In this document: positions 41,712-52,000 of the stretch, in pieces
Layout of the letters: every line of letters starts with the position of its first letter
Numbering within the stretch: position 1 is the first letter of the stretch
Assembly (NCBI RefSeq): GCF_014200725.1
Contig: NZ_JACHCL010000001.1
Span: forward strand, 496,001-560,000
DNA length: 64,000 nucleotides
Direction: 5' to 3'
From: Janthinobacterium silvisoli
Lineage (GTDB): Bacteria > Pseudomonadota > Gammaproteobacteria > Burkholderiales > Burkholderiaceae_D
The notes under the pieces: generated by a model
What the model was told of the DNA's origin: nothing
The model's database searches: none
What the model saw: the letters and a program-made list of their open reading frames with translations, nothing else
Translations under genes and position numbers: made by a program

Positions 41712-42440
41712 ATGTTGAAACTTGAAGGAAAAACCGCCATCGTTACCGGAGGCAGCAGCGGCATCGGCCTGGCCATCGCCCAACGTTTTGCCGACGAAGG
41801 CGCCCATGTATTTATTACAGGCCGGCGCCAGGCGCAGCTCGATACAGCCGTCGCCCTGATCGGCAAGCGCGCAACCGCCGTCCAGGGCGACGTCACCAGC
41901 AGCGGCGACCTTGACCGCCTGTTCGAGATCGTCAGGCAAACTGGAAAGCAGCTCGACATCCTCGTCACCTCGTCGGGCGTATCGGAATTTGCCACCCTGG
42001 ACGGCACCACCGAGGAACACTTCGACCAGGCTTTCGACCTGAACGTACGCGGCATGGTGCTGACGGTGCAGCGGGCCGTCCTGCAAATGGGTAGCGGCGG
42101 CGCCATCGTTTTGGTGGGGTCGATCGCCGGCAATATCGGCAACCCTGGCTATGGCACATATTCAGCCACCAAGGCGGCCGTGCGTTCGTATGCGCGCACC
42201 TGGACGCATGAACTGGCCGGCCTCGGCATCCGCGTCAATACCCTCAGCCCCGGCCCCACCGACACGCCGATGTTCGACAATGCGAGCGCAGAGGTGCGGC
42301 GCTTCCTGACCGATAAAATCCCCCTGAAACGCCTGGGCCGCGCCGACGAAGTGGCCGCCGCCGCCCTGTTCCTGGCCAGTGACGACAGCAGCTTCGTAGC
42401 CGGCGTGGAGCTGTGCGTCGATGGCGGCATGACCGCCTGA
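41712..42440 (+). CDS. Short-chain dehydrogenase/reductase
   Basis: The 242-residue product is a classical SDR: TGGSSGIG nucleotide motif near residues 13-20, the VTSSGV segment in place of NNAG, catalytic Ser in LVGSIAG, and YSATK near residues 153-157. The end FVAGVELCVDGGMTA is typical. Substrate unknown; such HxlR-linked SDRs often reduce carbonyls. It is followed 13 bases later by an esterase gene, probably one transcript. Confidence 0.9.
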   Translation: MLKLEGKTAIVTGGSSGIGLAIAQRFADEGAHVFITGRRQAQLDTAVALIGKRATAVQGDVTSSGDLDRLFEIVRQTGKQLDILVTSSGVSEFATLDGTTEEHFDQAFDLNVRGMVLTVQRAVLQMGSGGAIVLVGSIAGNIGNPGYGTYSATKAAVRSYARTWTHELAGLGIRVNTLSPGPTDTPMFDNASAEVRRFLTDKIPLKRLGRADEVAAAALFLASDDSSFVAGVELCVDGGMTA

Positions 42441-42453
42441 TGGGAGCGACGCT

Positions 42454-43431
42454 ATGAACAATACTACACGGAGTACCCTGCCCATGGTCGACCCGGCCGC
42501 GCGCCCGCTCGCGCAGGCGTTCGCCGCGTTCGATCCAGCCCGGCAAGGCATCACGCAATACCGCGCCAGCCTGGCGCAGCTCTTCCCTGCCAGCGCACAG
42601 GCGGCCGACACACCCCATGAAGAGCGCATGATCACAGGCGGCCCGGGTGGCAAGCAGCTGCGGCTGCTGATCCATCGCCCGCAGCAGGCCGTGGATCAGC
42701 CCCTGCCAGCCATCTTGTTCCTGCATGCGAGCGGTTTTATTTCCGGCACGCCCGACATGTTTTCAAAGGCGAACCAGGCCATGGCGCAGCAGCATCAGGC
42801 GCTGGTGCTCAGCGTGCAGTACCGGCTTGCTCCCGAGTCGCCGTTTCCCGCGCCCTTGCACGATGCATATGCGGCGCTGGCCTGGCTGGTCAAGCATGCG
42901 CAGGAACTGGGCATCGATCCAGCCCGTATCATCGTCATGGGCGAGAGCGCGGGCGGCGGCCTGGCGGCGATGCTCGCGCTGCTGGCGCGCGACCGTGGCC
43001 AATATCGGCTGGCTGGCCAGGTACTGATTTACCCGATGCTCGATCCCAGGACAGGCGGCGTCGACGCGCCCGTACAGAACCCGACCACCGGTGAATTCGT
43101 CTGGACGGCCAGCCACAACCAGTTTGCCTGGTCGGCCTTGCGGGGTGAAAAGGTCGACGAAGCATGGCAGCCGTATTTTGCGCCAGCCCTCGCCCAAAGC
43201 CTGACCGCGCTGCCGCCCACCTTCATCGCCGTCGGCGCGCTCGACCTGTTTCTCGAGGAAGACGTGGCCTATGCGCTGCGCCTGTCGCGCGCCGGCGTAC
43301 CGGTGGAAACGCATGTCTACCCGGGCGCCATCCACGGCTTTGATTTCGTGGACAGTGCCGTGGCCACGCAATACCATGCCGACCTGGCGGCGGCGCTGAG
43401 CAGGCTGCTGGCGCCAACGCCTGAGGACTGA
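42454..43431 (+). CDS. Alpha/beta-hydrolase, HSL-type esterase
   Basis: The 325-residue product belongs to the hormone-sensitive-lipase-like esterases. The nucleophile is Ser165 in GESAGG, with Asp in GALDLFLEED and His in YPGAIHGFD. The oxyanion motif, usually HGGG, reads HASG at 91-94, which may change substrate range. The YRLAPESPFPAPLHDAYAA segment is typical. It lies downstream of the SDR gene. Confidence 0.9.
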   Translation: MNNTTRSTLPMVDPAARPLAQAFAAFDPARQGITQYRASLAQLFPASAQAADTPHEERMITGGPGGKQLRLLIHRPQQAVDQPLPAILFLHASGFISGTPDMFSKANQAMAQQHQALVLSVQYRLAPESPFPAPLHDAYAALAWLVKHAQELGIDPARIIVMGESAGGGLAAMLALLARDRGQYRLAGQVLIYPMLDPRTGGVDAPVQNPTTGEFVWTASHNQFAWSALRGEKVDEAWQPYFAPALAQSLTALPPTFIAVGALDLFLEEDVAYALRLSRAGVPVETHVYPGAIHGFDFVDSAVATQYHADLAAALSRLLAPTPED

Positions 43432-43435
43432 CGCG

Positions 43436-45400
43436 CTAGGCCCCGATCAGCCCACGCAAGCCGCTGGCGCGCTGGGTGCGGCGCAGGATGGCGTCGAACA
43501 GCACGGCCTGCGTGGGCGATACCAGTGTGAAGAAATCGCGGGCGCGCGTGATGCCGGTATAGACCAGCTCACGCGCCAGCATGGCGCCGCCTTCCTGCGG
43601 TAGCACCAGCACCGTGTGGCGAAATTCCGAGCCCTGCGATTTATGCACGGTCATGGCGAACGCCGTTTCCACGTGGCGCAAGCGGGTCGCCAGCACGCTA
43701 CGCACCGTATCGCCTTCGAGGAAATACACGCGCAAGGACCCAGGCCGGGCCGGGTCGCGCAAGGTCAGGCCGATGTCGCCATTGAAGACGCCGGTGGCGT
43801 AGTCATTACGCGTGACCATCACGGGCCGCCCCACATACCATTCGCTGCGGCGTATCAGCCCTTCTTTTTCCAGCCGCAGCTCAATGGCCGCATTCAAGCC
43901 AGCCACGCCCCACTCGCCTTCGCGCACGGCGCACAGGATACGGAACGCTTCAAAGCTGTGCAGCACCTTGCGCACCCAGTCGTCATGCTGTGTGTGTTCG
44001 CCATCCGCACCGGCATTGACCAGCGCCAGGTAAGGCTGATAACCGCCCGGCGCATCGGCACGCCCGCGCAAGGCCAGGCGCAGCACATCGTCCGGCTGCG
44101 CCGCAGCGATCCACGCCACTTTTCCATCGCTGTCACCGGTCAGCCATTGCTGCGCCAGCCGTGGCTGGCCCGCATTGACGGCCAGCGCCAGTTCACCGAT
44201 AGGGCCGCTGAAACGGTGGCTGTGGCGCAGCATCACTGTCTGCTGCGCCAGCGGGCCGGCGCTACCTGCAAACTGCGCGGGGATCTGCACGCCGCCGGCC
44301 GCCTGCACATAAGCGATGGTGCCTGCGGTATAGCTGCCCGCCTGCGCATCGTGGCACAGGTCGCCCAATACGGCGCCCGCCTCCACCGACGCCAGCTGGT
44401 CCTTGTCGCCCAGCAGTATCAGCATGGCGGTCGATGGCAAGGCATCGAGCAAGGATGCCATCATTTCCAGATGCACCATCGACGCTTCATCGACGATGAG
44501 CACATCGACATCGAGCGGATTGCCCGCGTGATGCTGGAAAGCGCGCGTATCGGGCCGCGCGCCGAGCAGGCTATGCAAGGTGCGCGCGGCGCCCATGCGC
44601 CTGGCCAGTTCCAGCAGCGGCAAGCTGTCGCCGGTCTTCGCCGCCAGCCCCGCCAAGGCCTTGTCTATCGACTGCTTCAAGCGCGCCGCCGCCTTGCCGG
44701 TAGGCGCAGCCAGCGCGATGCGTAGCTGCTCGGGCTGCGGCGAGACGGCGAACAGCAAGGTCAGCAAACTGGCCACCGTGTACGTCTTGCCCGTACCCGG
44801 CCCGCCCGTGATGATGGCCACCTTGCCGCGCATGGCGATCGCGCACGCCGTCTTTTGCCAGTCCGGGCCGCCGTCGGGCGTGGGCTGGTCGAACAGGATA
44901 TCGAGCCAGTGGCGCACCTGCTCCAAAGGCGGGGCCACGGTGATACGGGCACGCTCGGCGATGCGCTCACCAACCAGGGTTTCATCGCGCCAGTAACGGC
45001 GCAAATACAGGCGCGCGCCATCGAGCACCAGCGGCTGCTGCGAGTCACCTGTCCTTACCGGCCATACTTGCGGTGCGCGCGCCAGCAGCGCGTGCCAGGC
45101 CTCAAGCGTCTCGGGCAGCGGGCCGGAAATAGCCAGCAAGGCTTGCCACAGATCTTCCTGCCAGCCCATCAGCTGCGATGGTCCATCGGCCAGCTCGTCG
45201 AGCATCAGACAGCTATGTCCGCGCCCCTCCAGCTCGGACAGCACCATGCAAGCCACGCCTAGCGCTGCTGCATCTGGGGCGTCTTGCTCAAGGCTGGCGA
45301 TAAAGCGGGCAAACGCCGCGCTCAAGCGGCGCATATGGCCCGCTTCGGCGAGCGCATCAAAATAGGAAAACAAGGCGTCCAGCGCCGCATCATGCTTCAT
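43436..45400 (-). CDS. recD: Exodeoxyribonuclease V subunit alpha RecD
   Basis: RecD is the fast 5'-3' helicase of RecBCD. The 654-residue product has Walker A GGPGTGKT near residues 185-192 and the helicase motifs VDEASMVHLEMM and LLGDKDQLASVEAGAVLGDLC. The C-terminal AFAMTVHKSQGSEF and LVYTGITRARDFFTL motifs complete it. The start is the ATG at 45400, which overlaps the recB end by 11 bases; the longer open frame upstream lies inside recB. It is five bases from the convergent esterase stop. Confidence 0.95.
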   Translation of the reverse strand: MKHDAALDALFSYFDALAEAGHMRRLSAAFARFIASLEQDAPDAAALGVACMVLSELEGRGHSCLMLDELADGPSQLMGWQEDLWQALLAISGPLPETLEAWHALLARAPQVWPVRTGDSQQPLVLDGARLYLRRYWRDETLVGERIAERARITVAPPLEQVRHWLDILFDQPTPDGGPDWQKTACAIAMRGKVAIITGGPGTGKTYTVASLLTLLFAVSPQPEQLRIALAAPTGKAAARLKQSIDKALAGLAAKTGDSLPLLELARRMGAARTLHSLLGARPDTRAFQHHAGNPLDVDVLIVDEASMVHLEMMASLLDALPSTAMLILLGDKDQLASVEAGAVLGDLCHDAQAGSYTAGTIAYVQAAGGVQIPAQFAGSAGPLAQQTVMLRHSHRFSGPIGELALAVNAGQPRLAQQWLTGDSDGKVAWIAAAQPDDVLRLALRGRADAPGGYQPYLALVNAGADGEHTQHDDWVRKVLHSFEAFRILCAVREGEWGVAGLNAAIELRLEKEGLIRRSEWYVGRPVMVTRNDYATGVFNGDIGLTLRDPARPGSLRVYFLEGDTVRSVLATRLRHVETAFAMTVHKSQGSEFRHTVLVLPQEGGAMLARELVYTGITRARDFFTLVSPTQAVLFDAILRRTQRASGLRGLIGA

Positions 45401-48400
45401 GGGTTTCTTCCAGCAATTGATCGAGGCCATCCAGCAATTCAGCTTGCGGCGCCAGCCAGTAGCAGCCCCGTGTTTCCGTATTGGCGATACCGCGCAAAAA
45501 TAAAAAGATGGCGCCGCCCAGATGTTCCTGAGGGTCGTAGCTGTCCCCCAGGCGGCTGCGCAACAGCCGGTGCAAGGCCAGCATATAGAGGGCGCCCTGG
45601 ATATCGTAGCGGTGCTGCGCCATGCCAGCCGCCAGCGCCTGCGTGTGATAGGCCGCGTCGTTGACGCCCAGCGCATTCGATTTGTAATCGAGCACCCAGT
45701 AGCGGCCATCGCGTTCGATCACCAGGTCGGCAAAGCCTTTCAGCATGCCGTGCAGCTGGCGTTTTGGCATTATGGGACGCGGCGCGCCATCGAGCAGCAA
45801 GTCCGTGCACAAGCTATCGAGGGCATCGGTGGATAAATGCTCGCTGGGGAACCAGAACTCCATCTCGGACAAGGTGCTGTCCAGTTCAGACAAAGAGGTG
45901 TCCAGCAGCGGCAGCGGCGTAAGCGCCACCTCGCGCAACCAGGCGATGGCGTCTTCCTGGCGATGGCCCCAGCCTGCCCGCTCGCAGCGCGCAGCCAGGC
46001 GCATATCGAAATTGCTCTCGTGGACGCAGTCAAAACCCTCGCCGCCCATCCATTCCAGCTGCTCATGCAGGAAATTGCCGGGCATGGAACCACGCGGAAA
46101 ACGGTGCCACGGCGTGTCCTGGGTTTGCTGTGCTTGCGGCGTTGGCGATAATACGGAGGCACCCGTACCATCTTCGAGCAAGGTCTCTTCCTGCGCCCGC
46201 TGCGGCACGTGCACAGCCGCCACGGCGCCGATCTGGCGCGTCAGCGAGGTAAAACTGCCCACCGTCCAGTCACGCTCGAAGCTGCCCGTAAACTGCGGCG
46301 CTTCCTTCAATTCGGGGCGCAGCTCTTTACGCGCCAGCACGGTGACGGCGTCTGGCTGCGCCAGGCTGGCAATCGCAATCGCCTCGCAATCGCCGCGCAG
46401 CTGCTGCCAGCGCGTCAACAAATGCTCGGCCGGCAGCTTGTCTCCGCCCGTCAGCAAGTAGCCGAGCGCCGATTCATGCAAGGTGTTTTCACCTGCCTTG
46501 CGGGCCGCCAGCGCGGCCACGCCCAGCCAAAGAAAATGGCGCGCCCGCGTCAGCGCCACGTACAGCAGGCGCAAGTCTTCCTCGATGCGCGCTTCTTCCA
46601 CCGCAGCCATGGCTTCGTCCGACAGCGACAGGTCGATATGGCGCTCGCCGTCGGCATCGGCATACTCGACGAAACTTCGGTTGCGCTTGTCGACCTTGCG
46701 CGCCGTGACGGCAAACGGCAGGTACACGAGCGGGTATTCCAGTCCCTTGGATTTGTGCACCGTGATGACTTTCACCAGTTCGGCGTCGCTCTCCAGGCGC
46801 AGCACGCGTTCGTCGCCGCTTTCGCCCTCGCCGGCGATCTGCTCGGCCAGCCAGCGTATCAGCGCCTGTTCGCCATCGAGCTGGCGGCTGGCCGACTGCA
46901 GCAGTTCGGCCAGGTGCAGCAGATTCGTCAGCCGCCGCTCGCCGCCCGTCTGCTGCAGCAGCATGGCGGGTAATTGCAGGTCGTGGATGAAGCGGCGCAG
47001 CATGGCCAGCACACCCTGGCGCTGCCAGATCACATGCAAGGACTTCAGTTGCTCAACCCTGCGTTCCCATTCCAGCTCTTCGTTCGACAGCCGCGCCAGT
47101 TCGCCCAGCGACAAGCCGATGGTACGCGTGGCAAACGCCGCCCGCGCCAGGCCGCCATCGAGCGGGTTGGCCAGCGCCGTCAGCCAGCGCAGCACATCGG
47201 CCGCTTCCTCGCTGTCGATCACCGAATCCTTGTCGGACAAATACACGCTGGCCACCCTGCGCCGGGCCAGCGCGCGGCGGATGGCGGCAGCCTCCTTGCG
47301 GTCGCGCACCAGTACGGCGACGTCTGCCGGCTGCAATCGCTTGAACCCATCCGGGCCATCGAAGCCAGCCTGTTCATCGCCCAGCATGGCGACGATATGC
47401 TCGGCGCAATGTGCCGCAAAGTAGTCGCGGTAGCTGTCGCCCCGTAGCGACTCGTCGCTAGCGCACGCCACTTGCAGGGCAGGCAGCGGGCCGTCGACTG
47501 ACACCAGCCGCTCAGCGCGCCCCTTGGCACCGACCGCTTCGAAGGGCAGCGGATTCTCGCCATTTTTACGGTAGCGGAAAGCGCCCTTCGGCACTTCCTC
47601 GCGCTCGGAGTGCAGGAATAACTGGTTGACGGCCGCCACCAGCGGCGCGGTGGAACGGAAGTTGGTGCCCAGCTGGTAATGGCGGCCAGCGGTCGCACGC
47701 CGCGCCGCCAGATAACTCTGGATATCTGCCCCGCGAAAACCATAGATGGACTGTTTCGGGTCGCCGATCAGGAACAGGCCCAGGGACGGTGCATTGTCGG
47801 CGATCCGGTACAGCAGGTTGAAAATCTGGTACTGGCTGGGCGCCGTATCCTGGAATTCATCGACCATCGCCAGCGGATACTGGTCGACGATGCGCTGGCG
47901 CAGGGCCGCGCCATTCTCGCCGGCCAGTGCATCGTGCAGGCGCGCAAGCATGTCGGCAAAACCGAACTGGCGCGACTGGCGCTTCAATTGCTGCATGCGC
48001 CGCGCTATCGATGCGGCCGCGTGCAGGTGCAGTGCATGCGCCAGCGGCGTGAGCGCCGCCAGTGCACGCCCCAAGCCTTCCGTGTGATCGAAACACTCGG
48101 GCACCACGGCCGTAAAGTTTTTCGCGTAGGCGTCTTCGATGCCGGCCGGCGTCAGCCGCTCCCAGGCCTTGGCGGTGATATTCGGCAGCAGCAACAGCGG
48201 ATCGACCGCCCAGGCGCGCAAGCCATCGAACCATTTTGCCACGTTGTCGGGCTTCATCTTGACGCCGTTAAAACACTTGGGCGACGCTTCCCGGTGCGTG
48301 CGTATCCACTGTTCCATCTGCGTGGCGCGCTCGGTCCAGCCCTGTTTCAGCTGCGCCAGCTGCGCTGCCAGCGCGCGCTGTTCGCGCGCGATCAGGGTGG

Positions 48401-49055
48401 ACAACGGTTCATCCTGCGCCATGGCCGTGATATCGCTGCGGCGCACCAGTTCGCGCACGCCTTTTTTCAGCGCCTCGACGTCAGGCCAGCAATCCTGCAG
48501 CGCCTGCAAGGATGGCGGCGACAAGGGATAGACTTGCTGGCGCCAGTAATCGTGGGCCGCATCCTCGAACAGGGCCTGCTCGTCGCTGACCAGTTCTTCA
48601 TCGAACAGGCTGCCACTGTCAAACGCATGCTCGCGCAGCATGCGCTGGCACCAGGCGTCGATGGTAAAAATAGCCGCTTCGTCCATCGTTTCGGCGGCCA
48701 GCATCAGCCGGTGCGCCGCCTTCTGGCGTTCGCTGTCATCGGGGTAGGAAGCGAGCAAGGCATCGAGATAGGGGTCGCTGCTGTCGGACTCGTGGCGGAA
48801 GTACGCGGCCGCCTCGATCAGGCGCTCGCGCACGCGGTTCGACAGTTCGCGCGTGGCGGCGCGGGTAAACGTCATCACGAGGATGTCGGCCGGCAGCAGC
48901 GGACGCACGAAACGGCTGTTTTCGTCGCCATGGCCCAGCACCAGCCGCACGTACAGCGCGGCGATGGTCCAGGTCTTGCCGGTACCGGCCGACGCTTCGA
49001 TCAGGCGTGAGCCATGCAGCGGAAACTCCAGGGGATTGAGCAGGTGGCTGGTCAT
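45390..49055 (-). CDS. recB: Exodeoxyribonuclease V subunit beta RecB
   Basis: RecB contains the 3'-5' helicase and nuclease of RecBCD. The 1221-residue product has Walker A ASAGTGKT (residues 21-28), ATREL helicase segments, LVDEFQDTAPSQYQIF, ITVHKSKGLEYPLVYLPF and LLYVALTRARHFLWLG. The C-terminal nuclease motif GFADLVIERDGRYWVLDYKSNAL supplies the metal-binding Asp and Lys. It starts in a four-base overlap with recC. Confidence 0.95.
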   Translation of the reverse strand: MTSHLLNPLEFPLHGSRLIEASAGTGKTWTIAALYVRLVLGHGDENSRFVRPLLPADILVMTFTRAATRELSNRVRERLIEAAAYFRHESDSSDPYLDALLASYPDDSERQKAAHRLMLAAETMDEAAIFTIDAWCQRMLREHAFDSGSLFDEELVSDEQALFEDAAHDYWRQQVYPLSPPSLQALQDCWPDVEALKKGVRELVRRSDITAMAQDEPLSTLIAREQRALAAQLAQLKQGWTERATQMEQWIRTHREASPKCFNGVKMKPDNVAKWFDGLRAWAVDPLLLLPNITAKAWERLTPAGIEDAYAKNFTAVVPECFDHTEGLGRALAALTPLAHALHLHAAASIARRMQQLKRQSRQFGFADMLARLHDALAGENGAALRQRIVDQYPLAMVDEFQDTAPSQYQIFNLLYRIADNAPSLGLFLIGDPKQSIYGFRGADIQSYLAARRATAGRHYQLGTNFRSTAPLVAAVNQLFLHSEREEVPKGAFRYRKNGENPLPFEAVGAKGRAERLVSVDGPLPALQVACASDESLRGDSYRDYFAAHCAEHIVAMLGDEQAGFDGPDGFKRLQPADVAVLVRDRKEAAAIRRALARRRVASVYLSDKDSVIDSEEAADVLRWLTALANPLDGGLARAAFATRTIGLSLGELARLSNEELEWERRVEQLKSLHVIWQRQGVLAMLRRFIHDLQLPAMLLQQTGGERRLTNLLHLAELLQSASRQLDGEQALIRWLAEQIAGEGESGDERVLRLESDAELVKVITVHKSKGLEYPLVYLPFAVTARKVDKRNRSFVEYADADGERHIDLSLSDEAMAAVEEARIEEDLRLLYVALTRARHFLWLGVAALAARKAGENTLHESALGYLLTGGDKLPAEHLLTRWQQLRGDCEAIAIASLAQPDAVTVLARKELRPELKEAPQFTGSFERDWTVGSFTSLTRQIGAVAAVHVPQRAQEETLLEDGTGASVLSPTPQAQQTQDTPWHRFPRGSMPGNFLHEQLEWMGGEGFDCVHESNFDMRLAARCERAGWGHRQEDAIAWLREVALTPLPLLDTSLSELDSTLSEMEFWFPSEHLSTDALDSLCTDLLLDGAPRPIMPKRQLHGMLKGFADLVIERDGRYWVLDYKSNALGVNDAAYHTQALAAGMAQHRYDIQGALYMLALHRLLRSRLGDSYDPQEHLGGAIFLFLRGIANTETRGCYWLAPQAELLDGLDQLLEETHEA

Positions 49056-52000
49056 TGTTGTTCTTCTCCTGCGCCTTCATCCTGCGCGGTAATCGGGTCC
49101 AGCGTGACATGGTCGCGCAGCCAGTCGGCCAGCGGGCCATACAGCTCGCGCGTGCAGTCTTCCCACGCTTCCTCGGCCGCCAGCGCCGAAAACTCGGGCC
49201 ACAAACGGGCCAGGCACAACTCCTCGCGCTCGCCAGACAATTCAAAACCGCCATCGTAGATGGCGCGCGGGTCGCCCTGCTGCACCAGCGCCAGGCCTGT
49301 CTTGCAGGCCGTCGGCAACGGATGGTTCATACCTTCGCGCCACAGCGCCAGCAGGGTGGCCAGGGCGTCGCGCGAGGCTTGTTGTTCGAGCGGCGCCATG
49401 CTGACGATGGCGTCGCGCGCCACCAGGTAGCCGGTGACGGGAAAACCAAGGGCGGCGGCGGCCAGCTGGCGCAGCCACATCAGCATCAATTTATCGCCGC
49501 GCGCCAGGCCCTGCTTGTCCATCACCTTCGAAGAAATCTGCATCAGCCAGGCCGTGCCGCTGTCGTTGCGGCGCAGCTTGTCGAGCCAGTCATCAATGCG
49601 TATTTCACCGAAGGCCAGGCTGATGGCGCGCTTATCGGCGGCCAGCGGATACGAGGCGCGCAAGGAAAGCCAGGCGCTGCGCACAGGCACCAGCGCTTCG
49701 ACCAGTTGCGCCTGCACCTGCTGGCCAATCAGGCCTATCGGCAGCACGCCTTCGCGCGCCAGCCGGTCCGCACGCGCCTGCAAGCTTGTGCGCACATCGG
49801 AAATGTCTTCCACCGCGCCGCCATCGTCCAGCAAAGTATCTTCCAGCAGATAACGTTCCAGCGCATTCAGGCTGAATGGTTCCTCGTCTTCACCCAGAGT
49901 GGCCGCGTCGATGAAACTGACGCTGAGGCGCTGGCGGAAGAAATACTTGACGGGCTGGCGCAGGAAGCTGGCCAGTTCACTGAGTTTCAGACGACGATCG
50001 GGATCGAGTTCATACGGACCCAATGGCAGTTGCTCCGCCTGCTGCGCCGCTTCCGTATGCGCCACCCGCCATTCCCCGGCATAGGTCAGCAAACCGCCAT
50101 CTTCAAAATAGCGGCGGCTGAATGGCTGCAGCGCGTGTTCGGTCGTCAGCGTATGCAGATGGCGCTCCAGAGACCAGCCGGCCGCAAGGTAATCGCGCAG
50201 CTGCGACACCAGCACGGAAGGCGGCTGCTCGGCATTGTCGCGCACATTGCGCCCGACCCAGCTGATGTACAGCTTGTCGCGTGCGGCCAGCAAGGCTTCG
50301 AGCATCAGGTAGCGGTCATCGTCACGGCGCGAGCGGTCGCCAGGGCGAGCCATGCCGGGCAAGGCCAGCAAGTCGAAATCAGCTTTCGGCGCGCGGCGCG
50401 GAAAGTCGCCGTCGTTCATGCCCAGCAGGCAGACCACGCGAAACGGCACGGCGCGCATCGGCATCAGGGTGCAGAAGGTCACGCCACCGGATACAAATTG
50501 ATGGTTCAGGGTGGGTTCATCGAGCGCGCCCAGCCAGGCCACGCGCAATACGGACAGCGGCACTGCTTCGACATAGCCCGCATGCTCGCATGTTTCCAGC
50601 CAACCCTGCAAGGCGCCTTCCAGCTGGGCCAGGGTCAAGCGGTCGCTCTCGTCGCCGGCATCGAAAAACGCCGCCAGCAGCGCGCGCGCCTGGGTGCCCC
50701 ATTCGGCCGGCGTGCGCGCGCCGGCCAGCACCTCGCGCCAGTGCAGCAGCGCTTCGACCAGCTGCGCCAGCGAACCGGCCAGCGCCGCATCGAGGCCGCC
50801 CACCTCCCCATACGGTTCGATGCCGTGGAAGCTGGCGCCGGCGCCGCTGGCATAACCGAGCAGCATGCGCCGCAAGCCGAAGATCCACGCATTCTGTTCG
50901 CCAGCCGCACCCAGCCCCAGGCCGCTGCGGTGTTGCTGGTCCAGGCCCCAGCGCACGCCCGCGCCTTCGATCCAGGCGCCCAGGGTGGCCAGGTCATCGG
51001 CCTGTAAACCGAAGCGGGCAGCCAGCGCGGGCACGTCGAGCAGGTCGCGCACTTCGCTCTGGCGGCAGCGCTGCTGCGGCAAATGCAGCAGCCACTCCAG
51101 GGCGACCAGCAGCGGATTGACGCTGCGGTCCTTCACGTCGCCGATCTCGAACGGGATGAAACGCGCATCGGTGCGCCGGTGCTGGCCGAACACGGCGTGG
51201 ATCGCGGCCGTAAAAGTGTCGATATCGGGCACCATCACCACCACGTCGCGCGGGCGCAAGCCCGTTTCGGCGCTGTGCGCAAACATGGCCAGCAACTGGT
51301 CGTGCAGCACTTCGACTTCGCGCTGCACGCTATGCGCCACGTGAAATTCGATCGAGCGGTCTTGCGGCGCGGGTGGCAGCTTTTCATGTTCGGCCAGCGG
51401 ACGCAGTTCGCGGATGGCGACCTGCACCTGCTGCAGCAGAGTCTCGCCGATTTCCTCGCCAAACAGGTCGATGCGCAAACTGTCGTCGCGCCCTTCCGCT
51501 TGCGCGCTTTCATCGAATTCATCGAGCATGCGGATGAAATCACGCCCTTGCCTGCCCCAGCTTGCCAGCAGCGGATGGCTGTGCGCATGCAGTTCTTCGA
51601 GCGGTATCTGCGCCAGGTCGGCGCCGTTGCGCTGCTGCTGGCGTTTATAGGCGGCACGCAGCAAGTCGCGCCCTTCGATGATATCGCCCCAGTAAAACTG
51701 GCAGGGATTGGGCACGGCTAGCACCACTTGCGTGTAGCGCGCCAGCGCGGCCAGCGCCTGCAAGGTTTGATATGGCAAGGCCGAGACGCCAAACAGCACC
51801 ACCCGGCGCGGCAGCTTGCCGGCTGGCGCCTCGCCAGCGGCAATCGCGGCAAGGAAAGCATCGTGAATATCGGCGCGGCCCGTGCGGCGCTCAGCCTCCG
51901 GCACATCCGCCGCCACCGCGCGCCACAACTGCGCTTGCCAGCGCTGGTCGTCTTTCAACGGAACGGCGTCATTGCGCGCCGTGCGCAGCTGGTCGCGCCC

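Noticed and set aside
45837-49010. Rightward open frames of up to 443 codons opposite recB
   Set aside because: They are antisense to a recognised RecB with intact motifs and their products resemble no family.
49055-51007. A 650-codon rightward frame opposite recC
   Set aside because: The product is Gln, Arg and His-rich as expected from antisense reading; RecC on the other strand is intact.
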